Below are positions 50,252 through 60,971 of a stretch of 64,000 nt of DNA, piece after piece; position 1 is the first letter of the stretch; each line of letters begins with the position of its first letter. The DNA comes from SB15 sp964639245 (lineage in GTDB: Bacteria; Chloroflexota; Anaerolineae; Aggregatilineales; J027). The translations under genes were made by a program, and so were the position numbers. The notes below the pieces were generated by a model. The model worked only from the letters and a program-made list of their open reading frames with translations, ran no database searches and was not told the DNA's origin. The stretch covers positions 129,822 through 193,821 of the forward strand of contig CAZXCU010000011.1 of the NCBI GenBank assembly GCA_964639245.1. Direction: 5' to 3'.

Positions 50252-51057
50252 CAGCGTTTATCTATGCAAAAAACAAGTTCATTGTCAAATTCAATTTCGG
50301 TGACAGGCCATGTTTTGCCCACCAGCACATTGTAAAACATATTTCGATGTCCCTCTTTTAAATCGTGACGACCCGACAAATTTCGCACAGGCAGCGACAC
50401 CACCACCCACTTGACCTTGAGTGATTCTATCAAAGGGAGGCTAATACCACGCTGGCGACGTTCAAACCGATGCAATTCTTTGAGCAACAGCGCCACATCG
50501 CCCGATTCTTGCGGGGGATTCACCAGAATGTCCTGCACCATCGCCTGATGAGAGGCTGTTGTTAAGCCAAAAAAATGATTGAGAAAATCCACCCGCTGTT
50601 GATGAATGTCATACGCATAAAATATTGCTGGGGTGGTTAGCCATTCTAGGGTGAGGGGATTTAAACCGCACGCCACATCCAAAATCGTCTGGGGGGTATC
50701 CGTAATTTCAAAAATGCGCGGGTAAAAGTGTTCGACAATCTCCAAGCGTTCCCGCGTGGTATCGTGCATTTGCATGATTCTGGCACAGGCGGCTTGAATG
50801 ACGGACTTTTCGCCTGTTTGAAAAGCCGCGTCGAGTTCCTGTTTGGCCTGCGTGTAATCGGGGTCGCCCAGATAGGGTGCAACCACCCCGTGTAATTTTT
50901 TCCGTGCCGATTTGACCGCCTCTTTGACTTTTTTATGCTTTTTGAGTTCGGCTTCCAGCAAATCACGGATGGTTTCTTCGCAAACATCCAAGTCACGGTA
51001 TTTTTTTGAATTTTTGATGTCTGCAATCAGGGCATCGAGTTCTGTTTCAGTCATCAT
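50251..51057 (-). CDS. divergent FmrO/ArmA-family 16S rRNA methyltransferase homologue (copy 2)
   Basis: A 268-residue protein with the family layout: a helical N-terminal domain (1-~105), HDTTRERLEIVEHFY (98-112), SAM motif ILDVACGLNPLTLEWL (125-140), FYAYDIHQQRVDFLNHFF and DVALLLKELHRFE. The family signature SFPxxSLxGKxKGM reads SLPVRNLSGRHDLKEG here, and the KTLPCLEQ segment is replaced, so target or activity may have changed. Known relatives make m7G1405 in 16S rRNA and confer high-level aminoglycoside resistance. It overlaps its paralogue at 51054 by four bases. Confidence 0.82.
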   Translation of the reverse strand: MMTETELDALIADIKNSKKYRDLDVCEETIRDLLEAELKKHKKVKEAVKSARKKLHGVVAPYLGDPDYTQAKQELDAAFQTGEKSVIQAACARIMQMHDTTRERLEIVEHFYPRIFEITDTPQTILDVACGLNPLTLEWLTTPAIFYAYDIHQQRVDFLNHFFGLTTASHQAMVQDILVNPPQESGDVALLLKELHRFERRQRGISLPLIESLKVKWVVVSLPVRNLSGRHDLKEGHRNMFYNVLVGKTWPVTEIEFDNELVFCIDKR

Positions 51058-51833
51058 TTTCGCACCAGAAAGGCCAACTCGGTGGCAAATTCGTAGCGGG
51101 TGGTTTGCCAGCCCTTCCCCTCAATTAAGGCCAGAAAATGTGCTTCGTAATTCGAGGCCATCCCTTTGTTTTTCCCGCCCAAACTCCGTACCGGAAAAGA
51201 CACCAGCAAATACTCGGCGGGGAGCGATTCAAGCAAATTTAAACCGACGGCTTTATCCACCTGTTCAAGGCAGGGCAGCGTTTTTAAAACGAGCGCTACT
51301 TGGACTTTCTCCGTAGGGATGAACTGTCCCATATCACGGGTTTGGGCATGACCCTGCACCCCTAAGAGTGGAAAACACGCCTCAAGAAAGGTCATCATAT
51401 CCCCGTAAATATCATAGGCATAGTAGGCCGCATGGGGCGCAAGTGGCATCCAGTCAATCGCTAAGGGATTCAAACCACACGCGACATCGATAACACTTTC
51501 GACAGGGGCAATGTCCGCCAGCGTGACCTGATAAAATTCCGCTAAAATTGGCAGGCGTTCTCTGGTCGAAGCGTGGGACTGCATTATTTTTTTAAGCGTT
51601 TCCTGCCGATCCGGGGTGGTTTGAAGGTCAGCCAGCCATTTGGTGTAGGGCATGGTGTCATTTAAATACGCCCCGCCGACTTGGTGGAGTTTATTTTTAA
51701 CCGCCTTAACCGCCAATTTTAAATTGCCGTGTTTGGGAGCTTCCTGTTCGGCAACCCGCCGCACCAACTCAATCGAGATGAATTTGTATTTGGGACTTTT
51801 GAGGATTTCCTCAACGACTGCATCAATATTCAT
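51054..51833 (-). CDS. FmrO/ArmA/Rmt-family 16S rRNA (guanine1405-N7)-methyltransferase homologue (copy 1)
   Basis: A 259-residue protein with all family hallmarks: N-terminal helical rRNA-binding domain, HASTRERLPILAEFY (87-101), SAM motif VIDVACGLNPLAIDWM (114-129), AYYAYDIYGDMMTFLE, VALVLKTLPCLEQ (179-191) and VSFPVRSLGGKNKGM (211-225). The family methylates G1405 and blocks 4,6-disubstituted deoxystreptamine aminoglycosides. No resistance island or antibiotic biosynthesis genes surround it; it lies in a housekeeping RNA-modification operon. Its start overlaps the TGT-like gene by 11 bases. Confidence 0.87.
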   Translation of the reverse strand: MNIDAVVEEILKSPKYKFISIELVRRVAEQEAPKHGNLKLAVKAVKNKLHQVGGAYLNDTMPYTKWLADLQTTPDRQETLKKIMQSHASTRERLPILAEFYQVTLADIAPVESVIDVACGLNPLAIDWMPLAPHAAYYAYDIYGDMMTFLEACFPLLGVQGHAQTRDMGQFIPTEKVQVALVLKTLPCLEQVDKAVGLNLLESLPAEYLLVSFPVRSLGGKNKGMASNYEAHFLALIEGKGWQTTRYEFATELAFLVRK

Positions 51834-52914
51834 CGCGCAAAAAATCCATCAACTGCATCATGAAACGGAGATTGTGAATCGTAGCAAGACGGGGCAGCAG
51901 CATATCATTAATTTCGTGGAGATGATGCAAATAACCCAAGGAATAGTGCTGACACGTCCAGCAATCACACCATTCTGAAATCGGGGTGCGCGTTTTGATA
52001 TGCTTGTCATCTTTGATGTACAGGTACGAAAACCACTTTTTATCCGAAAAATTCGGGGGAACTTCGTTGAAGGTGTACAAACGTCCATTGCGGGCATCAC
52101 GGGTGGACATGGCGCTGTCAAAAATGGGATAGCCCAGTTTGACACACGCGGCAATATTGGCAGGATGTCCCACCCCCAGCGCATGGAGGGGAAATTCCAT
52201 CGGCACAAGTTCACGGGTGTACGCGAACATCTCGGTTAAAAAATTGCCCTCGCTGTCTAAAGGCCATCCGCCATACCCGAAACCATCAAAGCCAATGTCG
52301 AGCAAGCGTTCGGCACACTGCCTGCGTAAATCGGGATGGTCGCCGCCTTGAATGACCGCAAAAAGAAGCGGGCGCTGTGTATCTGTCTGTTTTTTTTCGT
52401 TGCGGAGTTTTTCAAATTCCTGTTTGCAGCGTTTCGCCCATTGAATCGTGCGGTCAACCGATTTTTGCTGCTCCGCTAACGGGTCTGCCACGTGGGTACA
52501 GTCATCCAAGCAAATTAAAATATCTGACCCATAGCTCATTTGGAGCTGGATACTTTTTTCGGGCGTAAGATTATATTTTCTATCGGGAGCGCCATCAATT
52601 TGAAAATTCGCGCCCTTGTCATTAATGCTGCCATATTTGCTGTTCTGGCGAATGAGCGAATAAATTTGAAATCCACCCGAATCAGTGATGATGGGGTGTG
52701 ACCATGCGCTCATTTCGTGCAGTCCACCCAGCGCTTTGATGGTGGTTGAACCGGGATGCTGCATGAGGTGATAGGTGTTCATGACCAGCGCCTGCACACC
52801 GCACTTTTCTAAATCACCACTGTCTAATGCCCGCACCACGCCTTTGGTTGCATCGGGTAGGTAAATGGGCAAATGCAGCGTGCCATGTGGCAAAACAAGG
52901 GTTTTAGAGTTCAT
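51823..52914 (-). CDS. tRNA-guanine transglycosylase family protein with atypical specificity loop
   Basis: A 363-residue TIM-barrel base-exchange enzyme homologue. The conserved MNTYHLMQHPG, TDSGGFQIYS (Asp78), LDDCT, VIQGG, GVGHP, FDSAMSTRDARNG (nucleophile Asp266) and the zinc set CDCWTC plus His347 are all present. The loop that reads GGLAVGE in bacterial Tgt is GGWPLD (215-220), and FDCV is FDSA. The base inserted or the RNA target may therefore differ from preQ1 and tRNA. Start ATG 52914 overlaps rsmI by 11 bases; in-frame ATG 52929 is an alternative. Confidence 0.88.
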   Translation of the reverse strand: MNSKTLVLPHGTLHLPIYLPDATKGVVRALDSGDLEKCGVQALVMNTYHLMQHPGSTTIKALGGLHEMSAWSHPIITDSGGFQIYSLIRQNSKYGSINDKGANFQIDGAPDRKYNLTPEKSIQLQMSYGSDILICLDDCTHVADPLAEQQKSVDRTIQWAKRCKQEFEKLRNEKKQTDTQRPLLFAVIQGGDHPDLRRQCAERLLDIGFDGFGYGGWPLDSEGNFLTEMFAYTRELVPMEFPLHALGVGHPANIAACVKLGYPIFDSAMSTRDARNGRLYTFNEVPPNFSDKKWFSYLYIKDDKHIKTRTPISEWCDCWTCQHYSLGYLHHLHEINDMLLPRLATIHNLRFMMQLMDFLRDEY

Positions 52915-53617
52915 CGTCAACTTCGTCATCCTCAGCATGAGGCTTGTTTTTTGTATCCGCCCCTGCAATGACAATACAATATTCGCCGCGTAAATTGGCG
53001 CTGCTGGCATAGGTAATCAGTTCAGACAGCGACCCACGCTCCAAAGTTTCAAACATTTTGGTCAGGTCATTGGCAATCATGCCCTGCCGATTGCCATAAA
53101 CGACCAGCGCATCTTCCAAAAATTTGACAATACGGTGCGGGCTTTCGTAGAAAATGAGCGTGTGGGGTGCGTGCTGGTCAACTTCAAAAAACCGACGACG
53201 CGGGCCAGATTTGCGCGGCGGAAACCCGCGAAAAGTAAACGAATGAGTCGGCAAACCTGAAAGCACCGCCGCCATGATAACCGCACTTGCACCCGGAATC
53301 ATCGTCATTTTGAGTCCTGCATCAATGACTTCGCGTACCAGCGTATAACCGGGGTCAGAAATACCCGGTGTCCCCGCATTTGTGACCAGCGCCACCGATT
53401 TTCCTTCTTCCAAAAGACTGATGATTTTTTGTCCGGCGCGTTTTTCATTGTGTTCATAGAAGGAAATTTGCGGTTTTTTGATGTCAAAATGTTTGAGCAT
53501 CAGGCCAGTTTTGCGGGTGTCTTCGCTGGCGATGAAATCAACTTCGCGTAGGGTTTCTAAGGCACGCAGGCTGATGTCGCCTAAATTGCCGATGGGGGTT
53601 GCGACCAGATAAAGCAT
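52904..53617 (-). CDS. rsmI: 16S rRNA (cytidine1402-2'-O)-methyltransferase
   Basis: A 237-residue tetrapyrrole-methylase-fold enzyme. It begins MLYLVATPIGNLGDISLRAL and has IASEDTRKTG, ISFYEHNE, LVTNAGTPGISDPGY and FRGFPPRK, all diagnostic of RsmI. It methylates the ribose of C1402 in helix 44, tuning decoding at the P site. I prefer ATG 53617; GTG 53626 would add three residues. The gene opens a minus-strand operon of overlapping RNA-modification genes. The C-terminus is acidic (DDEVDDEL). Confidence 0.94.
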   Translation of the reverse strand: MLYLVATPIGNLGDISLRALETLREVDFIASEDTRKTGLMLKHFDIKKPQISFYEHNEKRAGQKIISLLEEGKSVALVTNAGTPGISDPGYTLVREVIDAGLKMTMIPGASAVIMAAVLSGLPTHSFTFRGFPPRKSGPRRRFFEVDQHAPHTLIFYESPHRIVKFLEDALVVYGNRQGMIANDLTKMFETLERGSLSELITYASSANLRGEYCIVIAGADTKNKPHAEDDEVDDEL

Positions 53618-53710
53618 GTTTTTCACTCAATTGAATGCCGTTCTGAATTGTACAGCATAAATCAACTTTATCTCATTCATAAATGCAGAGCTATACCTTT
53701 AAAAACTGAT

Positions 53711-53738
53711 TTAAGTTACAGTGAGGGTGCGGTACAAT
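53711..53738 (+). promoter_or_regulatory. possible promoter for aconitase
   Basis: TTAAGT (53711-53716) and TACAAT (53733-53738) are 16 bases apart, 34 bases before the ATG. Both hexamers are imperfect. Confidence 0.35.
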
Positions 53739-53771
53739 CGAAAAAATCCAGTACGATTTAAGGATAAACCT

Positions 53772-56477
<2,706 letters not shown>

Positions 56478-56537
56478 TTTTCGTTGTTTGTTAAATCCTT
56501 ATGGGGGAGGGGAAACTCTCCTCCAATGAGAAAACAA

Positions 56538-56563
56538 AAACGCGGGGTAAAAACTCCGCGTTT
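56538..56563. terminator. bidirectional terminator between acnA and pstB
   Basis: AAACGCGGGG and CTCCGCGTTT form a ~10-bp stem (one wobble) with a TAAAAA loop. A T-rich run follows on each strand (TTTCAATATTT on plus, TTTTTGTTTT on minus). It serves the convergent acnA and pst transcripts. Confidence 0.75.
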
Positions 56564-56585
56564 CAATATTTGAGGGAGATAGAAA

Positions 56586-57380
56586 TTATCCGAAGCGACC
56601 CGCGATATAATCTTCTGTGCGGGAGTCCGCCGGACGGTTGAAAATATTGTCGGTGCGGTCAAATTCAACCAATTCGCCAGCGCGGTCTTCACGCACCATC
56701 ATAAAGGCGGTGAAATCGGAGGCACGGGCGGCCTGCTGCATGTTATGGGTCACGATGACAATGGTGTAGTCTTTGACCAATTCACGCATGAGTTCTTCGA
56801 TACGCAGCGTAGCAATCGGGTCAAGCGCGGAGCAGGGTTCGTCCATCAAAATGACTTCTGGTTCAACCGCCAGCGCACGCGCAATGCACAAACGCTGCTG
56901 CTGACCCCCGGACAAGGCCAACCCCGATTTTTTAAGGTCATTTTTGACTTCATCCCACAGCGCGGCCTGTTTGAGGCTGTTTTCGACAACGTGCTGCAAC
57001 TGATCCCGATTCCGCATCCCCAATAAACGCGGGCCATAGGCCACATTTTCAAAAATCGTTTTGGGGAAGGGATTGGGTTTCTGGAACACCATCCCGATCC
57101 GACGACGGACTTCCACCGGATCGATGTTTGTCCCATACAGATTCTGGTCACGGAAGAGCAGTTCGCCTTCCACACGGGCGCTGGCTACCAAATCATTCAT
57201 GCGATTCAAGGAACGCAGCACGGTACTTTTGCCGCACCCTGATGGGCCAATCAGGGCGGTAATTTTACGATGGGCAATTTGCATATTCACATCGCGCACC
57301 GCCAGAAAGCTACCGTAATAGATATGAATATGCTTGAGTTCAAGCGCTACCGGGTTCTTCCCATTTTTAGAAGTCATCAC
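56586..57380 (-). CDS. pstB: phosphate ABC transporter ATP-binding protein
   Basis: A 264-residue ABC ATPase. Walker A is GPSGCGKST, followed by the PstB-typical LRSLNRMNDL; the signature is LSGGQQQRL and Walker B is ILMDEPCSALDP. It energises PstCA-mediated phosphate uptake. It adjoins pstA and is the last gene of the operon; no phoU follows. Confidence 0.96.
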   Translation of the reverse strand: MMTSKNGKNPVALELKHIHIYYGSFLAVRDVNMQIAHRKITALIGPSGCGKSTVLRSLNRMNDLVASARVEGELLFRDQNLYGTNIDPVEVRRRIGMVFQKPNPFPKTIFENVAYGPRLLGMRNRDQLQHVVENSLKQAALWDEVKNDLKKSGLALSGGQQQRLCIARALAVEPEVILMDEPCSALDPIATLRIEELMRELVKDYTIVIVTHNMQQAARASDFTAFMMVREDRAGELVEFDRTDNIFNRPADSRTEDYIAGRFG

Positions 57381-58775
57381 TCACCACTTTCTGCTGAAAC
57401 GATTACGCAACAGAATCGCCGTTGCATTAAAGGTCAAAAGGATTGTTAACAGGACGATGATCGCGGCGGCGGCGATGCTGCGGAATTCATCTTCCGGCTG
57501 CGAAGTCCATGTATAAATTTGAATCGGGATAGCGGTAAAGCGCGAGAACGGCCCCGAGGGATCCACAGTGATACGGGTAATTGACCCAACCACCACCAAC
57601 GGGGCAGTTTCCCCAAAAGCACGCGAAACGGCTAGGATTGTTCCGGTGAGAATACCGGGCAAGGCGTTGGGCAAAATCACGGTGCGGATCATCTGGAGTT
57701 TGGTTGCTCCCATGCCATAAGCCGCTTCTTTGAGCGACGGCGGCACCGCTTTGATGGCTTCTTGAGCGCTGATGATGATAATCGGCAGAATGAGCAACGC
57801 CATCGTGAGACCGGCAGAAAGGATGGTGCGCCCACTGATGGTTGCCTCATTTTCGACCAAGCCAAAAATTTGACCACTGGTAATGTTATCCATAAAGCGG
57901 ACAAACACCGCCAGACCCAAAATCCCATAGATAATTGAAGGCACACCCGCCAGATTGGTAATATTGAGCTGGATAATCCGATTGAGCAGGTTATCGCTGG
58001 CATATTCTTCCAGATAAATGGCTGCACCAATCCCAATTGGAAAGGCTGAAAGCACCGTAATCAGCATCATCCATAATGACCCCATGATGGCAGTCCTTAA
58101 GCCGGAAAATTCTGCTTCGCTAGACATCGGCGTGGTCAGAAACTCGCTGGTCAGCCAGTTTTTCCACGAGACTTCAGCGTTGGGGTGTTTTTCGGCAATC
58201 TCACGGTCAATTTCGTCGCGGTTCAGCAATGCGTTATTGAGGGTATAGGTTTCGACCACACGCGGTTGGACAACTTCTTCAGTGACAACCTGCACCATTG
58301 CCGCTTGAGACAGCCCTTCTTCTAAGATAGAAATGGTCTGTTCTAGCGCTAAGTCTTTGAAAGGCAACTCAGCAAGGTCTGCGGGGTAAATGCCTTCTTC
58401 CAAAACGTCGCTTAGCGGCTGTTGATTCAGGGTTGACCAATCCGAGTCGGGAGCTTGTACCACATCTTCCAGAATGATGACCCGCAAACGCCCGTTGCTC
58501 AGGTTTTCGCTCAGGATCGCCGCCAATTCTGCTTCGGAAAGTTCTTCTAACGGACGGTCTGCTAAGGTGCCTGGTTCAATGGTATTTTCGGTAGCCACCA
58601 AAGTGATTGTCTGGCGAATAACGTTGTAAAATAACAAGAGTAGCGCCAGCAGCCCAACAATAATGGTCGCAAGGAAAATATATTTCCAGACACTTGCCAC
58701 AAATTGTCGGCGTTGAAGATGACGTTTAAATTGCTGTTCGTCCGGTAATTGCATAGAAGGATTGTTCGCGGTCAT
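57381..58775 (-). CDS. pstA: phosphate ABC transporter permease PstA with large TM1-TM2 insertion
   Basis: A 464-residue permease, against ~280-300 usual. TM1 lies at about 32-54; the canonical core resumes near SWKNWLTSEFLTTP (203-216) and SAFPIGIGAAIYLEEYA. The EAA loop is LKEAAYGMGATKLQMIRTVILP. The extra ~145 extracytoplasmic residues contain two gap-free 37-residue repeats (71-107 and 134-170), each opening LAxxPxxxL and ending in a VVQ tripeptide. The remaining sequence is an ordinary PstA. Its start overlaps pstC by four bases. Confidence 0.94.
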   Translation of the reverse strand: MTANNPSMQLPDEQQFKRHLQRRQFVASVWKYIFLATIIVGLLALLLLFYNVIRQTITLVATENTIEPGTLADRPLEELSEAELAAILSENLSNGRLRVIILEDVVQAPDSDWSTLNQQPLSDVLEEGIYPADLAELPFKDLALEQTISILEEGLSQAAMVQVVTEEVVQPRVVETYTLNNALLNRDEIDREIAEKHPNAEVSWKNWLTSEFLTTPMSSEAEFSGLRTAIMGSLWMMLITVLSAFPIGIGAAIYLEEYASDNLLNRIIQLNITNLAGVPSIIYGILGLAVFVRFMDNITSGQIFGLVENEATISGRTILSAGLTMALLILPIIIISAQEAIKAVPPSLKEAAYGMGATKLQMIRTVILPNALPGILTGTILAVSRAFGETAPLVVVGSITRITVDPSGPFSRFTAIPIQIYTWTSQPEDEFRSIAAAAIIVLLTILLTFNATAILLRNRFSRKW

Positions 58776-59734
58776 TCGTAAGCCTCACGGAAGCGATTGA
58801 CAATATAACGGCTGATAAGATTCAAAATAAGCGTTAAGATAAACAGCGTTAAACCAATGGCAAAGATGCTGTTATAATCCAACGTGTTGTAAGATAAGTC
58901 CCCGGTGCTAATACGGGCAATATACCCGGTCATGGTTTCGGCGGCATTGGTGGGGTCAACCGTGAAGTTCGGGCCTGCCCCGGAAGCAATGGCGACGATC
59001 ATGGTTTCACCCACTGCACGCGAAATCGCTAGAATGAGGGCCGCGACAATCCCCGAAGTTGCCGCAGGCACGACCACCCGCACGGTCATTTCTAAACGGG
59101 TTGAGCCAAGCCCATAGGCCGCTTCGCGCAAGGAACGTGGCACAGCACTCAGGGCATCTTCACTCAGCGATGCGACGAGAGGAATAATCATAATCCCCAT
59201 GACCACACCAGCCGAAAGCATATTATACGCACCCAGTTCCACAAAATTTTTAAGAAATGGGGTCATAAAAGTGAGAGCAAAGTAACCATACACGACGGTG
59301 GGGATACCTGCCAAAATTTCCAAAATCGGTTTCAAAATACTGCGGGCGCGGGTGCTGGCATATTCACTTAAGTAAATGGCTGCTCCCAATCCTAAGGGTA
59401 GGGCAATGAAAATCGCCACGAATGATGTGACCAGTGTGGCAGTGAGCAAAGGCCAAATACCAATTTCTAGGGAAATGGGCGACCATTTTGTGCCGGTCAG
59501 AAAATCAATCACATTCAACCGTTCACCGCTATACTCATTGGTGAATAGCAGAACTGACTCCTCGCCCAAGACAAAGACAATCCCTAAGGTCGTAAAAATG
59601 GAAACAAAGCCGCAAAAGAAAAGAAAAAGCCTTACGATCAATTCACCCGGACGGGATTTACGCGATAAATCCAGCACCTTTGCTTCTGAAGAAATTGGTT
59701 GAGGTACGCTGATTGTCTGTTGATTTTCCATCAT
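58772..59734 (-). CDS. pstC: phosphate ABC transporter permease PstC
   Basis: A 320-residue permease with six main helices. Signatures are FLTGTKWSP, ALPLGLGAAIYLSEYAS, ILAGIPTVVYGYFAL and the EAA loop LREAAYGLGSTRLEMTVRVVVP. Size is normal, unlike its partner PstA. It forms the channel with PstA and is separated from pstS by a hairpin terminator. Confidence 0.95.
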   Translation of the reverse strand: MMENQQTISVPQPISSEAKVLDLSRKSRPGELIVRLFLFFCGFVSIFTTLGIVFVLGEESVLLFTNEYSGERLNVIDFLTGTKWSPISLEIGIWPLLTATLVTSFVAIFIALPLGLGAAIYLSEYASTRARSILKPILEILAGIPTVVYGYFALTFMTPFLKNFVELGAYNMLSAGVVMGIMIIPLVASLSEDALSAVPRSLREAAYGLGSTRLEMTVRVVVPAATSGIVAALILAISRAVGETMIVAIASGAGPNFTVDPTNAAETMTGYIARISTGDLSYNTLDYNSIFAIGLTLFILTLILNLISRYIVNRFREAYE

Positions 59735-59757
59735 ATCCCCTGATTGGTGGCAAAAGA

Positions 59758-59782
59758 TGAGGAGAGGGGTTACCTCTCCTCA
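59758..59782 (-). terminator. intercistronic terminator between pstS and pstC
   Basis: A perfect 10-bp stem (TGAGGAGAGG with CCTCTCCTCA) and 5-base loop is followed on the minus strand by CTTTTG. It probably causes partial termination so that PstS exceeds the permease subunits. Confidence 0.75.
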
Positions 59783-59805
59783 GAATAACTAAAGGCTAAA
59801 GAGGC

Positions 59806-60864
59806 TTATTCCATGCCCATCGCATCGAGCAGATTTTGTTTGGCAACATTTTCTGCTTCCACGCTGGCGGGGAAGTAACCTACATCAATGATTTCAGCAT
59901 CCACGTTGGTCAGGTAGAAGTTAATGAACGCACCCACCTGCGGTTTTTCGGCAATGATTTCAGCCGCAGAGTAGATGTACAGAGGACGCGCCAAAGGATA
60001 ATCGCCATTTTCGGCAGTTTCGGCGGTCGGTTCAACGCCTTCAATCGAAACAACGCGCACAACGTCGCTGTTTTCGACAAAGTAAGCAAAACCAAAGTAA
60101 CCAATCGCATAGGGGCTGCCCACAACGCCTTCAACCAGCACGTTGTCGTTTTCGCTCAATTGGATGCCCGAAGCGCCCAAAATGGCTTCCACGGCGGCAA
60201 CTTCGACTTCATCGTCTTCGGTGGCTTCGTCGTCAGCAATTGCCAACGCATTTTCGGCATAGGCAAACATGACTTCTTCAACGAAGTAGTCAAATGTACC
60301 ACTGTCGGTGCCGGGGCTGAACAGAGCAATCGGTTCGGCAGGCCATTCGGCGTTGACCTGATCCCAAGTGGTGTATTCACCACCGTAGATGCGGCCCAGT
60401 TGGTCAATGGTCAGTGCGTCAACAAAGTCATTTTCGGCGCTCACCACAATGGCGAGGGCATCGGTACCAACGCGGAATTCAATCGCGGGGCGACCATTTT
60501 CTTCGCAAGCAGCAGCTTCTTCTTCACGAATCGGGCGGCTGGCATTGGCAATGTCGGTTTCGGCATTGACGCAGAAGCGTTCAAAACCACCACCGGTACC
60601 GATGCTGTCAATCGTGATAACGCCTGTGTAACCTTCTTCTTCAAAACGTTCCGCCATGCGGGTGGTCAAGGGGAAGACGGTGGAGCTACCGGCGGTGATG
60701 ATGTCGCCAGTGACCGACAGGGGGTCAACTTCAGGCAATTCGATGGGTTCAGCCATCATTTCTTCTGTGGGTTCGGCGGTGGGGTCTTGCGCGAATACGC
60801 CGAAAGCAGGCACAAGAAGCGCCACAATCAGCATCAAACCGAGAACTTTGACTGTTTTCTGCAT
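59806..60864 (-). CDS. pstS: phosphate-binding protein PstS
   Basis: A 352-residue exported binding protein. The signal peptide ends near GVFAQ, then a short acidic/Thr linker and the mature domain with TAGSSTVFPL and SPGTDSGTFDYF, both phosphate-binding loops. An acidic insertion (residues ~222-238) is present. No lipobox is visible. AAAAGGG precedes the ATG. It captures phosphate for PstCAB and sits directly downstream of the phoB/phoR-type pair. Confidence 0.95.
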   Translation of the reverse strand: MQKTVKVLGLMLIVALLVPAFGVFAQDPTAEPTEEMMAEPIELPEVDPLSVTGDIITAGSSTVFPLTTRMAERFEEEGYTGVITIDSIGTGGGFERFCVNAETDIANASRPIREEEAAACEENGRPAIEFRVGTDALAIVVSAENDFVDALTIDQLGRIYGGEYTTWDQVNAEWPAEPIALFSPGTDSGTFDYFVEEVMFAYAENALAIADDEATEDDEVEVAAVEAILGASGIQLSENDNVLVEGVVGSPYAIGYFGFAYFVENSDVVRVVSIEGVEPTAETAENGDYPLARPLYIYSAAEIIAEKPQVGAFINFYLTNVDAEIIDVGYFPASVEAENVAKQNLLDAMGME

Positions 60865-60971
60865 CCTATTTTCCCTTTTATTGAACTAAGGATTTACTAA
60901 ATGCAGAGGGAATATAAACCCAACAGATAAAACAGCCTCTAAGCTAAGTTTAATGTTTGGTTTAGAAAATA

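Noticed and set aside
50251..51833. the two rRNA methyltransferase homologues as a mobile resistance island
   Set aside because: They are embedded by overlaps in a housekeeping operon, with no transposase, integrase or composition change around them.
59836..60900. 354-codon open frame on the plus strand opposite pstS
   Set aside because: It is antisense to a clear pstS with signal peptide and phosphate-binding loops; the product is rich in F, N, H and G with no domain, typical of a shadow frame produced by codon bias.
60948..60964. possible Pho box (repeated GTTTA units) upstream of pstS
   Set aside because: The units are spaced 12 bases rather than a clear 11-base period and are AT-rich by chance; too weak to annotate, although PhoB control of pstS is likely.
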